64,000 nucleotides of DNA from JANPCX01 sp031431125 (GCA_031431125.1 JANPCX010000019.1:1-64000), one strand, 5' to 3'. Numbered from the stretch's first letter, positions 44,470 through 54,221 are shown. Notes: generated by a model from the sequence alone, not told the origin. A program made the numbers and translations.

Positions 44470-45861
44470 TCACTGCCGCATCAACGCCTCGATCTCATCC
44501 GCGTTGACCGGCACGCCACGGGAAATCAACTCGCAACCTTGCGTGGTGACCACTGCGTCATCCTCAATGCGTATGCCGATATTCCAATAGCACTCGGGCA
44601 CACCGGGCGCTGGACGAACATAGAGGCCAGGCTCAATCGTGAGCACCATGCCAGGTTGCAGTACACGTGAGGGTGGGACGCGCTCTTTACCGTTGGTAGC
44701 GGAATCGACGAACGAGTCGCCCACAGCCTCGCTGCGCTCGACATAGTCACCCACATCGTGCACGTCGCGGCCCAACCAGTGGCCTGTGCCGTGCATATAG
44801 AACTGACGGTAGGCCTGGGATGCAATCACATCGTCGAGTGAACCCACCTGGTTGGCATCCAATAATTTGAAATCCAGCATGCCCTGGGCCAACACACGCA
44901 CGGCTGCATGGTGGGCGTCTTTTTGGCGGGCGCCGGGTCGGGTCGCCGCGACAGCAGCTTCTTGGGCTGCCTGGACCACGGCGTAAAGATCACGCTGCGG
45001 TGCGCTGAACACGCCGCTCGCAGGGAAGGTGCGCGTCACGTCGCTGGCATACCCTTGCACTTCGCAGCCGGCGTCAATCAAACACAAATCCCCAGCCCGC
45101 AGTGGCGCATCGGCCGCCGCGTAGTGCAGCACACAGGCATTGGCGCCAGCCGCCACGATGGAGGTGTAGGCCGGGCCGCTGCTGCCGTGGCGACGAAATT
45201 CGTGCAGCAACTCGGCTTCAATTTCGTACTCCCGGACCTCACCCGAGCCGGCGCGCAAACGTTCGGCGCAGAAACGCATGGCACGCGCGTGGGCAGCCGC
45301 CGAAATTTGCGCGGCGCGGCGCATGTGGGCCAGTTCGCTGTCGTCTTTGAATAAACGCATTTCGGCCAGCACGGGAGACAAATCGCGCTGCACTGCCGGG
45401 CACACCACACCGCTGCGCACCTTGGCCCGCAATTGCGCCAGCCAGGTTTCCAGGCGCAAAGGCAGCGCGGGGTGCAAGCCAAGACTCATCCAGACGGCCG
45501 GTTGCGTGGCGAGTTGTGCAAGCATCCATTCATCCAGGTAGGCCAGTGGGTGAGCTTCTTGAACGCCCAAGGCTTGCACTGCCGCTTGAGGCCCGAGACG
45601 AAAGCCGTCCCACAGCTCGCGCTCAAGGTCTTTGGGCTGACAAAACAAGGTGCTGTGGCCATCGGCCCGCAGCACCAACCATGCACCCGGTTCAGCAAAA
45701 CCAGTCAGGTAGTGAAAGTGGCTGTCGAATCGGTAGGAGTGGTCTACATCGCCGTTGCGCAGTTGCTCGGGCGCTGTCGGAATCATTGCGATACCGCCGC
45801 CTGCCGCTTGCATGTGCTGGGCCAGCGCGGCGCGGCGGCGTGAGAAAACGTCAATGTCCAT
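44470..45861 (-). CDS. pepP: Xaa-Pro aminopeptidase (aminopeptidase P)
   Basis: 463-residue metallopeptidase that removes N-terminal residues before proline. An AMP_N domain (MIPTAPEQLRNGDVDHSYRFDSHFHYLTGF) precedes the pita-bread M24 domain. Metal ligands are visible in LIDAGCEVQGYASDVTRTFP (two Asp), HGTGHWLGRDVHDVG (His), TIEPGLYV (Glu) and IGIRIEDD (Glu). The ATG at 45861 starts MDIDVFSRRRAALAQHM; the longer frame is rejected. It may form an operon with the two upstream minus-strand genes (41-bp gap to the nucleotidyltransferase gene). Confidence 0.93.
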   Translation of the reverse strand: MDIDVFSRRRAALAQHMQAAGGGIAMIPTAPEQLRNGDVDHSYRFDSHFHYLTGFAEPGAWLVLRADGHSTLFCQPKDLERELWDGFRLGPQAAVQALGVQEAHPLAYLDEWMLAQLATQPAVWMSLGLHPALPLRLETWLAQLRAKVRSGVVCPAVQRDLSPVLAEMRLFKDDSELAHMRRAAQISAAAHARAMRFCAERLRAGSGEVREYEIEAELLHEFRRHGSSGPAYTSIVAAGANACVLHYAAADAPLRAGDLCLIDAGCEVQGYASDVTRTFPASGVFSAPQRDLYAVVQAAQEAAVAATRPGARQKDAHHAAVRVLAQGMLDFKLLDANQVGSLDDVIASQAYRQFYMHGTGHWLGRDVHDVGDYVERSEAVGDSFVDSATNGKERVPPSRVLQPGMVLTIEPGLYVRPAPGVPECYWNIGIRIEDDAVVTTQGCELISRGVPVNADEIEALMRQ

Positions 45862-45902
45862 AGCGGGCACTATATCGGCGGCGGCGCGTTTTGAAGTCCC
45901 TC

Positions 45903-46628
45903 TCAAGTCGGAGCCGTCGAATTCAGTGCATGGAGCTGTTCGGGCGTGCCGACGTTCTCCCACCGACTGCGGTACAACTCGGCGCTGATGCGCTGACGCC
46001 TCATGCCTTCAAACAGCAAGGGTCCGAGCGCAGCCACTGTGCCCACGGGAATGTCAGCGCACAGCGCGGCACGGCACAAAGCCAAGTTCGCATAGGTGTG
46101 GCGCAGACCATCGGCACCAGGCGCATCGGCCAGCCCCCAGCCTTGCGCGGAGAGACCGAAATCACCTCGCGGGTGGTAGGGCGGGTTGGGCACCAGCCAC
46201 AAATGGGCCCAGCGTGCGGTGGGCCCGGCTTCTTGTGAGAAACGCTTCAACAAAGCGGGATCAAAAACAAAGGCTGGTGCATAGATGTCGCCAGAGACCA
46301 GCCAGAAGGCGTCGCTGCTGTCGTCGACCAGCAGGGGCAATGCCTTGGCAATGCCGCCTGCTGTTTCCAGTGCGCCGCCGTGGTCGCGGCCTTCCATGGA
46401 ATAGTGGATGCGCAGGCCAAACCGGGAGCCATCGCCCAAGGCTGCGGGAATTTGCTCTTCCAGCCAGGCGGTGTTGATCACCACATCCCGCACCCCACCC
46501 CGAGCCAACGCTTCCAGGTGCCACACGATGAGGGGTTTGCCATGCACCGGCAGCAACGGCTTGGGCGTGTGGTCGGTCAAGGGACGCATGCGCTGGCCTC
46601 GGCCAGCCGCCAGAATCAAGGCCTTCAT
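45903..46628 (-). CDS. murU: Nucleotidyltransferase, MurU-like (N-acetylmuramate-1-phosphate uridylyltransferase)
   Basis: 241 residues, NTP-transferase fold. It opens with MKALILAAGRGQRMRPLTDHTPKPLLPVHGKP, the nucleotide-binding signature of sugar-phosphate nucleotidyltransferases, and has the short length and VVINTAWLEEQI block of MurU, which makes UDP-MurNAc in the peptidoglycan recycling route of Pseudomonas and many proteobacteria. A mannose-1-phosphate guanylyltransferase annotation is the usual alternative. The start overlaps the speH stop by four bases. Confidence 0.87.
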   Translation of the reverse strand: MKALILAAGRGQRMRPLTDHTPKPLLPVHGKPLIVWHLEALARGGVRDVVINTAWLEEQIPAALGDGSRFGLRIHYSMEGRDHGGALETAGGIAKALPLLVDDSSDAFWLVSGDIYAPAFVFDPALLKRFSQEAGPTARWAHLWLVPNPPYHPRGDFGLSAQGWGLADAPGADGLRHTYANLALCRAALCADIPVGTVAALGPLLFEGMRRQRISAELYRSRWENVGTPEQLHALNSTAPT

Positions 46629-47041
46629 GCGGCGCGCTCCAATTTGTTCTCAAGTAGGCCCCGCTGCAAAACATGGCGCTCCACTTGTTTCGGTCCGAAG
46701 GCCGAGATCAATTCATTCAACACCTGGTGGGCCAAGTCGCTGTTGTCGGTACCGATGTTGCAGACATAAACATCCAGCGTCACCGCCGACAACTCAGGCC
46801 AGGTGTGCACCGCGAGATGGGACTCCGCCAGCAGTACAACCCCGGTCACCCCCCCCTGCGGTAAACCTGGCGCCTGAAACACGGGCGATGGACCGAAGCG
46901 GTGAAACAACTCGCCCACGGCCTGCAAGCCCGCGCGTTGGACCGCAGCCAAACACAGAACGCGCAAGGCCTCGGGCTGCGTCATGGCGGGCAGTGGGGTA
47001 TTGCAGCCGTGCAAGTCGGCGGTGAGGTGTAGGCCATTCAT
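46625..47041 (-). CDS. speH: S-adenosylmethionine decarboxylase proenzyme
   Basis: 138-residue pyruvoyl-dependent enzyme that makes decarboxylated SAM for spermidine synthesis. The self-cleavage site is in LLAESHLAVHTWPE (Glu-Ser bond; Ser becomes pyruvoyl), and the substrate-binding HLTADLHGC and VYVCNIG blocks are present. The length matches the short class 1B bacterial form. It overlaps murU in an ATGA arrangement. No spermidine synthase gene lies beside it in this window. Confidence 0.93.
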   Translation of the reverse strand: MNGLHLTADLHGCNTPLPAMTQPEALRVLCLAAVQRAGLQAVGELFHRFGPSPVFQAPGLPQGGVTGVVLLAESHLAVHTWPELSAVTLDVYVCNIGTDNSDLAHQVLNELISAFGPKQVERHVLQRGLLENKLERAA

Positions 47042-47172
47042 GGGCTTTGATTATCCAGGCCACAGGGCACCACCCGCCGTTGGAACCCCTCGTTAGCAGC
47101 CTGTAACCGCCAGCCCCGTAAAATGGCCGGTTCCCCCCCCCGCCCAGCCCCCACCACCTGCACGGAACCTAC

Positions 47173-49209
47173 ATGGCCGAGACCACCGCCTCTACCCCAC
47201 CAGCATCACCGGCCCTGATGGCCAACGCGATTCGTGCCTTGGCCATGGACGCGGTGCAACAAGCCAACTCCGGTCACCCCGGCGCCCCCATGGGCATGGC
47301 CGACATCGCCGTCGCGCTGTGGAGCCGCCACCTCAAACACAACCCGGCCAACCCGCACTGGGCGGACCGCGACCGTTTTGTGCTCTCCAACGGCCACGGC
47401 TCCATGCTGATTTACGCATTGCTGCATCTGACGGGCTACGACCTACCGATTGAAGAGCTGCGCAACTTCCGCCAGATGCACAGCAAGACGCCAGGTCACC
47501 CCGAAGCGGGCATCACTCCCGGCGTGGAAACCACCACAGGCCCGCTGGGCCAAGGCATCACCAACGCGGTGGGCCTGGCACTGGCCGAGAAGCTGCTGGC
47601 CCAGGAGTTCAACCGCCCTGGACATGCGGTGGTGGACCACCACACTTATGTCTTCCTGGGCGATGGTTGCCTGATGGAAGGCATCAGCCACGAGGCCTGC
47701 GCTTTGGCCGGTGCGTGGAAACTGAACAAACTGATCGCGCTGTACGACGACAACGGCATCAGCATTGATGGCCAAGTCGCGCCTTGGTTCATTGACGACA
47801 CCCCAAAACGGTTTGAAGCTTATGGCTGGAAAGTGATCCGTGGGGTCGATGGCCATGATGCGGATGCTGTCGATGCCGCCATCGCCAAAGCCAAAGGCTC
47901 GAACAAACCCACATTGATCGCCTGTAAAACTGCCATCGGCAAGGGCTCACCCAACCGCGCTGGCACGGCCAAAGCCCACGGTGAAGCGCTGGGCGCAGAA
48001 GAAATCAAACTGACGCGCGAAGCGCTGGGTTGGTCGTTTGAACCCTTCGTGATTCCTGATGATGTGTACCAGGCCTGGGACGCCCGCCATACCGGTTTGG
48101 CTGCGGAGTCCCAGTGGGTCGATGCCTTTGAAGCCTATTCCAAAGCCCACCCCGAGTTGGCAGTGGAGTTCATTCGCCGCGTTGAAGGCCAGCTTCCGAA
48201 AAACTTCGCCCAAGTCGCTGTGGACGCCGCCGTTGCCGCCCACACCAAAGGCGAAACCGTGGCCAGCCGCAAGGCCAGCCAAATCGCCCTGGAAGCCTTC
48301 ACCAAAGCCTTGCCCGAGTTGCTCGGTGGTTCGGCCGACTTGACGGGCTCCAACCTCACCAACACCAGCAGCACACCCGCCCTGCGTTTTGGCGCTGACG
48401 GCACCTCCAACGGCGGTCGTCACATTAACTACGGCGTGCGCGAATTCGGCATGGCCGCCATCATGAATGGCGTCGCCCTGCACGGTGGCTACATCCCCTA
48501 CGGCGGCACCTTCCTGACCTTCAGCGATTACAGCCGCAACGCCATCCGCATGGCAGCGCTGATGAAATTGCGCGTGATTCACGTCTTCACCCACGACAGC
48601 ATTGGCCTCGGTGAAGACGGCCCCACGCACCAGTCGATTGAACACGCGGCCAGTTTGCGCCTGATTCCTAATCTGGATGTTTGGCGTCCCGGTGACACCG
48701 CTGAAACCGCAGTGGCTTGGGCCAAAGCGATTGAAACCAAAGACCGTCCCACGGCCCTGTTGCTGAGCCGCCAGAACATTGCTTACGCGCCCAAGAGCGG
48801 TCTGGACGACATCGCCAAGGGCGCTTATGTGTTGGCTGAACCGAGCGAAGTCGGTCTGAAGAAAAAGGCCCAGGCCATCATCATCGCCACCGGCTCAGAA
48901 GTGCAGCTCGCCCTGCATGCGCAGGCCCTGCTCGCCAAAGAAAAAATCGCCGTGCGTGTGGTGTCCATGCCCAGCACCACGGTGTTTGACCGCCAAGACA
49001 CGGCCTACAAAAAAGCTGTTCTGCCCGCAGGCCTGCCGCGCATCGCCGTGGAGATGGGTGTGAGCGACGGCTGGTGGAAATACGGCTGCGCCGCCGTGGT
49101 GGGCATCGACACCTATGGCGAGTCGGCGCCGGCGCCGGTTTTGTTCAAACATTTTGGCTTCACGCCCGACAACGTGGCCGCCACGGTTGTCAAGGTGTTG
49201 AACCAATGA
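47173..49209 (+). CDS. tkt: Transketolase
   Basis: 678-residue thiamine-diphosphate enzyme of the pentose phosphate or Calvin pathways. Visible are the cofactor-binding segments GHPGAPMG, GPLGQG, GDGCLMEGISHEA and VHGVDGHD-like IRGVDGHDADAV. The pyrimidine-domain part FLTFSDYSRNAIRMAALM and the C-terminal TIATGSEVQLAL-like IIATGSEVQLAL and PSTTVFDRQD follow. All expected regions are intact. It is followed after 131 bp by gap in the same direction, an arrangement common in Burkholderiales. A short inverted repeat (TGTCAGCC/GGCTGACA, 49253-49281) lies between the two. Confidence 0.96.
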   Translation: MAETTASTPPASPALMANAIRALAMDAVQQANSGHPGAPMGMADIAVALWSRHLKHNPANPHWADRDRFVLSNGHGSMLIYALLHLTGYDLPIEELRNFRQMHSKTPGHPEAGITPGVETTTGPLGQGITNAVGLALAEKLLAQEFNRPGHAVVDHHTYVFLGDGCLMEGISHEACALAGAWKLNKLIALYDDNGISIDGQVAPWFIDDTPKRFEAYGWKVIRGVDGHDADAVDAAIAKAKGSNKPTLIACKTAIGKGSPNRAGTAKAHGEALGAEEIKLTREALGWSFEPFVIPDDVYQAWDARHTGLAAESQWVDAFEAYSKAHPELAVEFIRRVEGQLPKNFAQVAVDAAVAAHTKGETVASRKASQIALEAFTKALPELLGGSADLTGSNLTNTSSTPALRFGADGTSNGGRHINYGVREFGMAAIMNGVALHGGYIPYGGTFLTFSDYSRNAIRMAALMKLRVIHVFTHDSIGLGEDGPTHQSIEHAASLRLIPNLDVWRPGDTAETAVAWAKAIETKDRPTALLLSRQNIAYAPKSGLDDIAKGAYVLAEPSEVGLKKKAQAIIIATGSEVQLALHAQALLAKEKIAVRVVSMPSTTVFDRQDTAYKKAVLPAGLPRIAVEMGVSDGWWKYGCAAVVGIDTYGESAPAPVLFKHFGFTPDNVAATVVKVLNQ

Positions 49210-49340
49210 AACTCGGCCACGTTGCGGCGCAGGGTGGCATTTGCCGCAGGCATGTCAGCCGAAGCCAGGACGTGGCTGACACGGTGCGCGTCGCTCTGTC
49301 TCGTTGAATCTGTTCATTTTTTCATTTCAGGAGAAATCTC

Positions 49341-50339
49341 ATGACCATCAAAATCGGTATCAACGGCTTCGGCCGCATCGGGCGCATGGTGTTCCGTGCC
49401 GCCATTCAAAACTTCAAGAACATTGAAGTCGTCGGCATCAACGACTTGTTAGAGCCCGACTACCTGGCTTACATGCTGCAGTACGACAGCGTGCATGGCC
49501 GCTTCAAAGGCGAGGTTTCGGTCGAGGGCAACACCTTGGTCGTCAACGGCAAAAAAATTCGCCTGACCGCAGTGAAGGACCCGTCCGAGCTGAAGTGGGG
49601 TGAAGTCGGCGCCGACATCGTGGTCGAGTCCACTGGCCTTTTCCTCACCAAAGACACCGCGGAAAAACACCTGGCTGCAGGCGCGAAAAAAGTCATCTTG
49701 TCTGCCCCCAGCAAGGACGACACACCCATGTTCGTGTTTGGCGTGAACGACAAAACCTATGCTGGCCAAGCCATCATCAGCAACGCCAGCTGCACCACCA
49801 ACTGCTTGGCCCCGGTGGCCAAGGTGCTGAACGACACCTGGGGCATCAAGCGCGGCCTGATGACCACGGTGCACGCAGCCACCGCCACGCAAAAGACCGT
49901 GGACGGTCCCAGCAACAAAGACTGGCGCGGTGGACGCGGCATTCTGGAAAACATCATCCCCAGCAGCACCGGCGCAGCCAAAGCCGTGGGCGTGGTGATT
50001 CCTGAGTTGAACAAAAAACTCACCGGCATGGCCTTCCGTGTGCCGACCTCGGATGTGTCTGTTGTGGACTTGACTGTGGAGCTGAACAAGGAAGCCAGCT
50101 ACGCAGAAATTTGCGCCGCCATGAAAGCTGCGTCACAAGGCGCCATGAAGGGCGTGCTGGGTTACACCGAAGACAAAGTAGTAGCCACCGACTTCCGCGG
50201 TGAAGTCTGCACCTCGGTATTTGATGCTGAAGCCGGCATCGCCCTGGACAGCACCTTTGTGAAAGTGGTGTCTTGGTATGACAACGAGTGGGGTTATTCG
50301 AACAAGGTGCTGGAGATGGTGCAAGTCATCGCCAAGTAA
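49341..50339 (+). CDS. gap: Glyceraldehyde-3-phosphate dehydrogenase, type I
   Basis: 332-residue glycolytic NAD-dependent enzyme. It opens IKIGINGFGRIGRMVFRAA (Rossmann fold), has the catalytic SNASCTTNCLAP with its active Cys, the HAATATQKTVDGPSNKDWRGGR anion-site region and a C-terminal WYDNEWGYSNKVL. AGGAG precedes the ATG. A strong terminator follows. Probably expressed with the upstream transketolase gene and possibly from its own promoter in the 131-bp gap. Confidence 0.97.
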   Translation: MTIKIGINGFGRIGRMVFRAAIQNFKNIEVVGINDLLEPDYLAYMLQYDSVHGRFKGEVSVEGNTLVVNGKKIRLTAVKDPSELKWGEVGADIVVESTGLFLTKDTAEKHLAAGAKKVILSAPSKDDTPMFVFGVNDKTYAGQAIISNASCTTNCLAPVAKVLNDTWGIKRGLMTTVHAATATQKTVDGPSNKDWRGGRGILENIIPSSTGAAKAVGVVIPELNKKLTGMAFRVPTSDVSVVDLTVELNKEASYAEICAAMKAASQGAMKGVLGYTEDKVVATDFRGEVCTSVFDAEAGIALDSTFVKVVSWYDNEWGYSNKVLEMVQVIAK

Positions 50340-50365
50340 TCACAGCCCTCTTCGGCGTTAAAACT

Positions 50366-50394
50366 GCGGCCCGCCAAAAGCGGGCCGCTTTTTT
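50366..50394 (+). terminator. Rho-independent terminator after gap
   Basis: 9-bp stem GCGGCCCGC/GCGGGCCGC, loop CAAAA, then TTTTTT. Textbook terminator for the tkt-gap unit. Confidence 0.95.
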
Positions 50395-50460
50395 GCCCGT
50401 GCTAGTCTGAAACACCTCTTCATGCGCAGGCTCTAAACTTGTCTTCCTTTACGATGCCCG

Positions 50461-52368
50461 ATGAGAAAGCGACCCATGAAACAACGCATCTACAGCCGTC
50501 TTGCTCCGTCAGTGCGTCCATTGCTTTGTGCCGCGGTTCTCGCCTGCGGTGCGGTGCTGTGGCTGTCACCATTGGCCGCACAAACGAGCACCTCGCTGCA
50601 GACAAGAGAAACCGGACGTGTCATCGTCAAATTCAAAGCCAACGCCAGCTTGCTACAAAAGCAGATGCCCAACAGCAAATCGGGCGAGACTATTTTTGAA
50701 GCGAAAGCGCGCTCCAACGCCGAACAACTCGGCACACGTTTGGGCATGCGACTAACGGCTGGCCATCTGCTGACCGAACGCACCCAGGTGCTGCAAGCCG
50801 ACGGCATGAGTTCCCAGCAGTTGATGCAGCGCCTGTCCAAGGAAGCGGACATTGAGTACGTGGTGGTCGACCACTTGCGTAAACCCAATGCCGCACCCAA
50901 CGATCCGCTGTTCGCCGCAGGCCCGGCCATTTCGGGGCAAACCGGCGGGCCCGTCTCAGGCCAGTGGTACCTGCGTGCTCCCAGCGGTGAGGTGCGTTCT
51001 GCCATCAATGCGTCTGGTGCTTGGGACATCACCACAGGCAACCCCAATGTCGTTGTCGCTGTGCTGGACAGTGGCGTTCGGTTTGACCATGTGGATTTGA
51101 AACGGGTGTCCGAAGGCGGCAATTTGCTGGACGGTTATGACTTCATCAGCAGCGCTTTCATCGGCAACGACGGCAACGGGCGGGACAGCGACGCGTCGGA
51201 TGCGGGCGATGCCGTCACCGCTACCGACTTGAACGATCCCGGCAAACCGAGCAATTGCGGCAGCGCCGACATTGGCGACAGCTCTTGGCACGGCACCAAG
51301 GTGGCAGGGTTGATTGGTGCCCTCAGCAACAACGGGCTGGGCATGGCCAGCGTGGGCCGAACCGTGCGTGTTTTGCCAGTGCGCGTACTGGGCCGCTGTG
51401 GCGGATTTGACTCCGACATCATCGCTGGCATGCGTTGGGCGGCAGGTTTGAATGTGCCAGGTGTTGTGGACAACCCTCAGCCGAATCGGGCCAAGGTCAT
51501 CAACATGAGCTTGGGCGGCTCGGGCTCGTGCACCGCCTACAACGAGGCTGTGCGTGAGATCAACGCCCTGGGTGCTGTGGTCGTGGCCTCGGCTGGCAAC
51601 TCAGCCGGACAATCGGTCAGTGTTCCCGCCAAATGTGAGGGCGTCATTGGCGTGGCGGGTCTGCGTCACATCGGCACCAAAGTTGGCTTCTCGGACTTGG
51701 GACCGGAAATCACCATCAGTGCACCGGGTGGCAACTGCGTGAATACCGGACCCGGTGACGCTTGCTTGTACCCGATACTGAGCACATCGAACAGCGGCAC
51801 CACCGGCCCCGTTTTGGGCGCAGCGGGGGCCGTCTACACCGACGCGTTCAAACCCACAGTCGGCACCAGCTTTTCCGCGCCTTTGGTGGCTGGGACCGCG
51901 GCATTGATGCTGTCGGTCAGCCCCAATTTGTCTGCTTGCACGGTGCGCAATGTACTGCGCGCCAGCGCTCGACTTTTCCCCACGACCGGCTCCAGCGCCG
52001 GGGTGCAGCAATGCAACTCCACAGCGTCCAGCAATGGCGAAGAGTGTTACTGCAACACGGCAACCTGCGGCGCTGGCATGTTGGATACAGCGGCAGCTGT
52101 GGCCCTGGCCACAAATCCACCAGCAGGGTTCACCTCGTGTTCGATCGCACCTACACCTACACCTACACCTACACCTACACCTACACCTACACCTACACCT
52201 ACACCTACACCCACACCCACACCCACACCCACACCCACACCTGCACCTGCACCCCCGGAGCCGATCGAAAGCGGTGGGGGCGGCGGTGCCACGACAAGTC
52301 TGTATTGGCTGCTCGGCATAGCCCTGGCAGCGTGGGCCTTGCGTGCACAAGAAAGACGCGCTGCATGA
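50461..52368 (+). CDS. Subtilisin-like S8 serine protease with (PT)15 linker and GlyGly-CTERM-like tail
   Basis: 635 residues. A signal peptide ends near LSPLAAQ, followed by an inhibitor-I9-like propeptide (VIVKFKANASLL..EYVVVDHLRKP). The S8 catalytic triad is intact: Asp in VVAVLDSGVRFDH, His in SSWHGTKVAG and Ser in GTSFSAPLVAG. The catalytic domain is followed by 15 Pro-Thr repeats and then SGGGGG, a hydrophobic helix and RAQERRAA. This Gly-rich/hydrophobic/Arg tail matches the GlyGly-CTERM type of sorting signal that is processed by rhombosortase in bacteria with type II secretion; gspL-F lie 2 kb downstream. A second ATG at 50476 is an alternative start. Confidence 0.9.
   Translation: MRKRPMKQRIYSRLAPSVRPLLCAAVLACGAVLWLSPLAAQTSTSLQTRETGRVIVKFKANASLLQKQMPNSKSGETIFEAKARSNAEQLGTRLGMRLTAGHLLTERTQVLQADGMSSQQLMQRLSKEADIEYVVVDHLRKPNAAPNDPLFAAGPAISGQTGGPVSGQWYLRAPSGEVRSAINASGAWDITTGNPNVVVAVLDSGVRFDHVDLKRVSEGGNLLDGYDFISSAFIGNDGNGRDSDASDAGDAVTATDLNDPGKPSNCGSADIGDSSWHGTKVAGLIGALSNNGLGMASVGRTVRVLPVRVLGRCGGFDSDIIAGMRWAAGLNVPGVVDNPQPNRAKVINMSLGGSGSCTAYNEAVREINALGAVVVASAGNSAGQSVSVPAKCEGVIGVAGLRHIGTKVGFSDLGPEITISAPGGNCVNTGPGDACLYPILSTSNSGTTGPVLGAAGAVYTDAFKPTVGTSFSAPLVAGTAALMLSVSPNLSACTVRNVLRASARLFPTTGSSAGVQQCNSTASSNGEECYCNTATCGAGMLDTAAAVALATNPPAGFTSCSIAPTPTPTPTPTPTPTPTPTPTPTPTPTPTPTPAPAPPEPIESGGGGGATTSLYWLLGIALAAWALRAQERRAA
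52150..52239 (+). repeat. In-frame hexanucleotide repeat (15 units)
   Basis: Ten CCTACA units followed by five CCCACA units, encoding 15 Pro-Thr dipeptides in the protease linker, then two CCTGCA units. Gain or loss of six-base units would change linker length without shifting the frame. Confidence 0.97.
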
Positions 52369-52546
52369 ACGCGGGCTCGCATTCAGGCGGAGGCACCTTC
52401 ACGCTGGTCAGGTATCACCTCAGCTTATAGGTGCTGTCGATAGCGTGATGCCACAACCAACGCTTGGCCGCCTACATTGACGCTGAGGCCGCCAGAGCGT
52501 CACCGATGGGTGCCAGCGGGTCGCCTCCTTTCATTTGGAGCGCGCC

Positions 52547-53359
52547 ATGCCCATCACTGCACCCACATCGGTTTCACAACCCTCCACACCAACCCGTTCC
52601 AATGCCGCGGCGGGCGGGCAAGGCGTGGTCGGGGTATTGGGCGGCATGGGACCGTTGGCCACGGTCGACTTTCTTCACAAAATGCTGTTGGCCACAGCCG
52701 CGGATCACGACCAAGACCATGTGCCCGTTCTGGCCTGCAACATGCCGCAAATTCCAGACCGCACGCAAGCCTATCGAGGGCAAGGGCCTTCGCCTCTGCC
52801 CGCCATGCTGACCAATGCAGAACGTTTGGTGGCCGGCGGGGTGGGGTTGATCGTGGTGCCATGCAACACCGCCCACCTCTGGTTTGATGAGTTGCAGCGC
52901 CAGGTGCGGCTGCCCATGTTGCACATCGTGGACGCCGCGCTGGCCGAAGTCGGTCGTTTGACAACGTCCAAGCACAGTCCGGTTCGGGTGGGTCTGCTGG
53001 CCACGGACGCCACCTTGTCGTCAGGTCTTTACATGAACCGGCGCAGTGCACGCGGCGAGGCCGGATGTGAACCATTTCAATGGAGTTTGCCCACGGCGGT
53101 TGAGATGATGGAACATGTCATGCCGGGCATCAACGCGGTCAAATCTGGGCAACTCGACACAGGTCGCCAGCACCTACAAACCGCCGCGATGGCCTTGGTA
53201 CAACGGGGGGCTCAGGTGTTGGTCTTGGCTTGCACCGAGATTCCTTTGGTGCTCAACGAGAGTCAGGTCGGCTTGCCTGTGGTTGATGCCACGGCCGCCT
53301 TGGCCCGTGCGGCAGTCGCTTGGTCTCAGCAAACGATTAACCCTGCACCACCGCCTTGA
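52547..53359 (+). CDS. Aspartate/glutamate racemase family protein
   Basis: 270-residue cofactor-independent racemase fold. Opening VVGVLGGMGPLATVDFLHKML is typical of aspartate racemases. The two catalytic cysteines lie in VVPCNTAH and VLACTEIPL. The ATG at 52547 has GGAG upstream; the earlier frame adds four residues only. The preceding gap (52369-52546) shows no feature. Its 3' end overlaps the convergent LysR gene by 23 bp. Likely role: D-aspartate or D-glutamate interconversion. Confidence 0.9.
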   Translation: MPITAPTSVSQPSTPTRSNAAAGGQGVVGVLGGMGPLATVDFLHKMLLATAADHDQDHVPVLACNMPQIPDRTQAYRGQGPSPLPAMLTNAERLVAGGVGLIVVPCNTAHLWFDELQRQVRLPMLHIVDAALAEVGRLTTSKHSPVRVGLLATDATLSSGLYMNRRSARGEAGCEPFQWSLPTAVEMMEHVMPGINAVKSGQLDTGRQHLQTAAMALVQRGAQVLVLACTEIPLVLNESQVGLPVVDATAALARAAVAWSQQTINPAPPP

Positions 53360-54221
53360 ACGCAGCGATGAAATCGTCCGTCGGTTGAGGCGAACGTTCG
53401 CCCTGGGGCAAGAGGGCTTGCACCACGACGGGCACTTCGGGCAACAAAGTGCGCACATGCAGCGTCGGCAAGGTGCTGGCGTGGGCAGTGAAGGAGTCGA
53501 TGATGGCCGGCCCAAAACCCTGTTCGGCCAGCACCATGGCGATGTGGTGGGTTTGAACCGTGATGCCGCCTTGCATCGGAAGTTGCTGGCGGGCGCATTG
53601 TTCGGCCAGCATGGCGCCCAGTGGATCGCGTTCGTCGATGCGTATGAATTGGTCGCGCAAAACGTCGACCAACTCGACGGTTGAACGTTTGTCGCTGCCA
53701 CGCACCTTCAAAGCAGACACACAAACCAGTTTCCCAGTCGCGATATCCATCTGTTGCACGGCAGGGTGGCGAGTCGCACCGTAAACAATGCCCACATCGG
53801 CCTCGCGCAGGGCAATGGCTTGAGCGATCTCATTGGAATGCAGGGTTCGGATCGACACCGCCACGCCAGGGTGCTGGCGGCGGAAACGTTTCAAGGCGTC
53901 GGGCAAGGCACGCACGGCCAGTGAGGGGACCACCAGCACCCGGAACTCGGCTTCTTCGGACTCTCTCAGTGCCCCCGCCAAACGCCGCACCGATTCCAGC
54001 TGCGACATGAGCCGCTGCACCTCCGGGTACAGCGCCTGCGCCTGACGGGTTGGCACCAAACGATTGCGCTGGCGGGTGAACAGCGGAAAACCCAGCTGGG
54101 TCTGGGCATGCTGCAGGGTTTGTGTGATGGCGGGTTGCGTCACGTGCAGCAAACGCGCGGCCGCACTGACGCTACCCGTCAACATGATGGCGTTGAACAC
54201 TTCCAGGTGTTTGAGGCGCAT
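53337..54221 (-). CDS. LysR family transcriptional regulator
   Basis: 294 residues with an N-terminal winged helix (LKHLEVFNAIMLTGSVSAAARLLHVTQPAITQTLQ) and a periplasmic-binding-like effector domain. The ATG at 54221 gives the standard N-terminus; the frame extends 12 codons further without family sequence. It is divergent from gspL and convergent with the racemase gene, so either could be its target; LysR proteins most often control the divergently transcribed neighbour. Effector unknown. Confidence 0.9.
   Translation of the reverse strand: MRLKHLEVFNAIMLTGSVSAAARLLHVTQPAITQTLQHAQTQLGFPLFTRQRNRLVPTRQAQALYPEVQRLMSQLESVRRLAGALRESEEAEFRVLVVPSLAVRALPDALKRFRRQHPGVAVSIRTLHSNEIAQAIALREADVGIVYGATRHPAVQQMDIATGKLVCVSALKVRGSDKRSTVELVDVLRDQFIRIDERDPLGAMLAEQCARQQLPMQGGITVQTHHIAMVLAEQGFGPAIIDSFTAHASTLPTLHVRTLLPEVPVVVQALLPQGERSPQPTDDFIAAFKAVVQG

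Noticed and set aside
52150..52239. Possible CRISPR-like or minisatellite array
   Set aside because: It is a six-base simple repeat without spacers, in frame in a protease gene.
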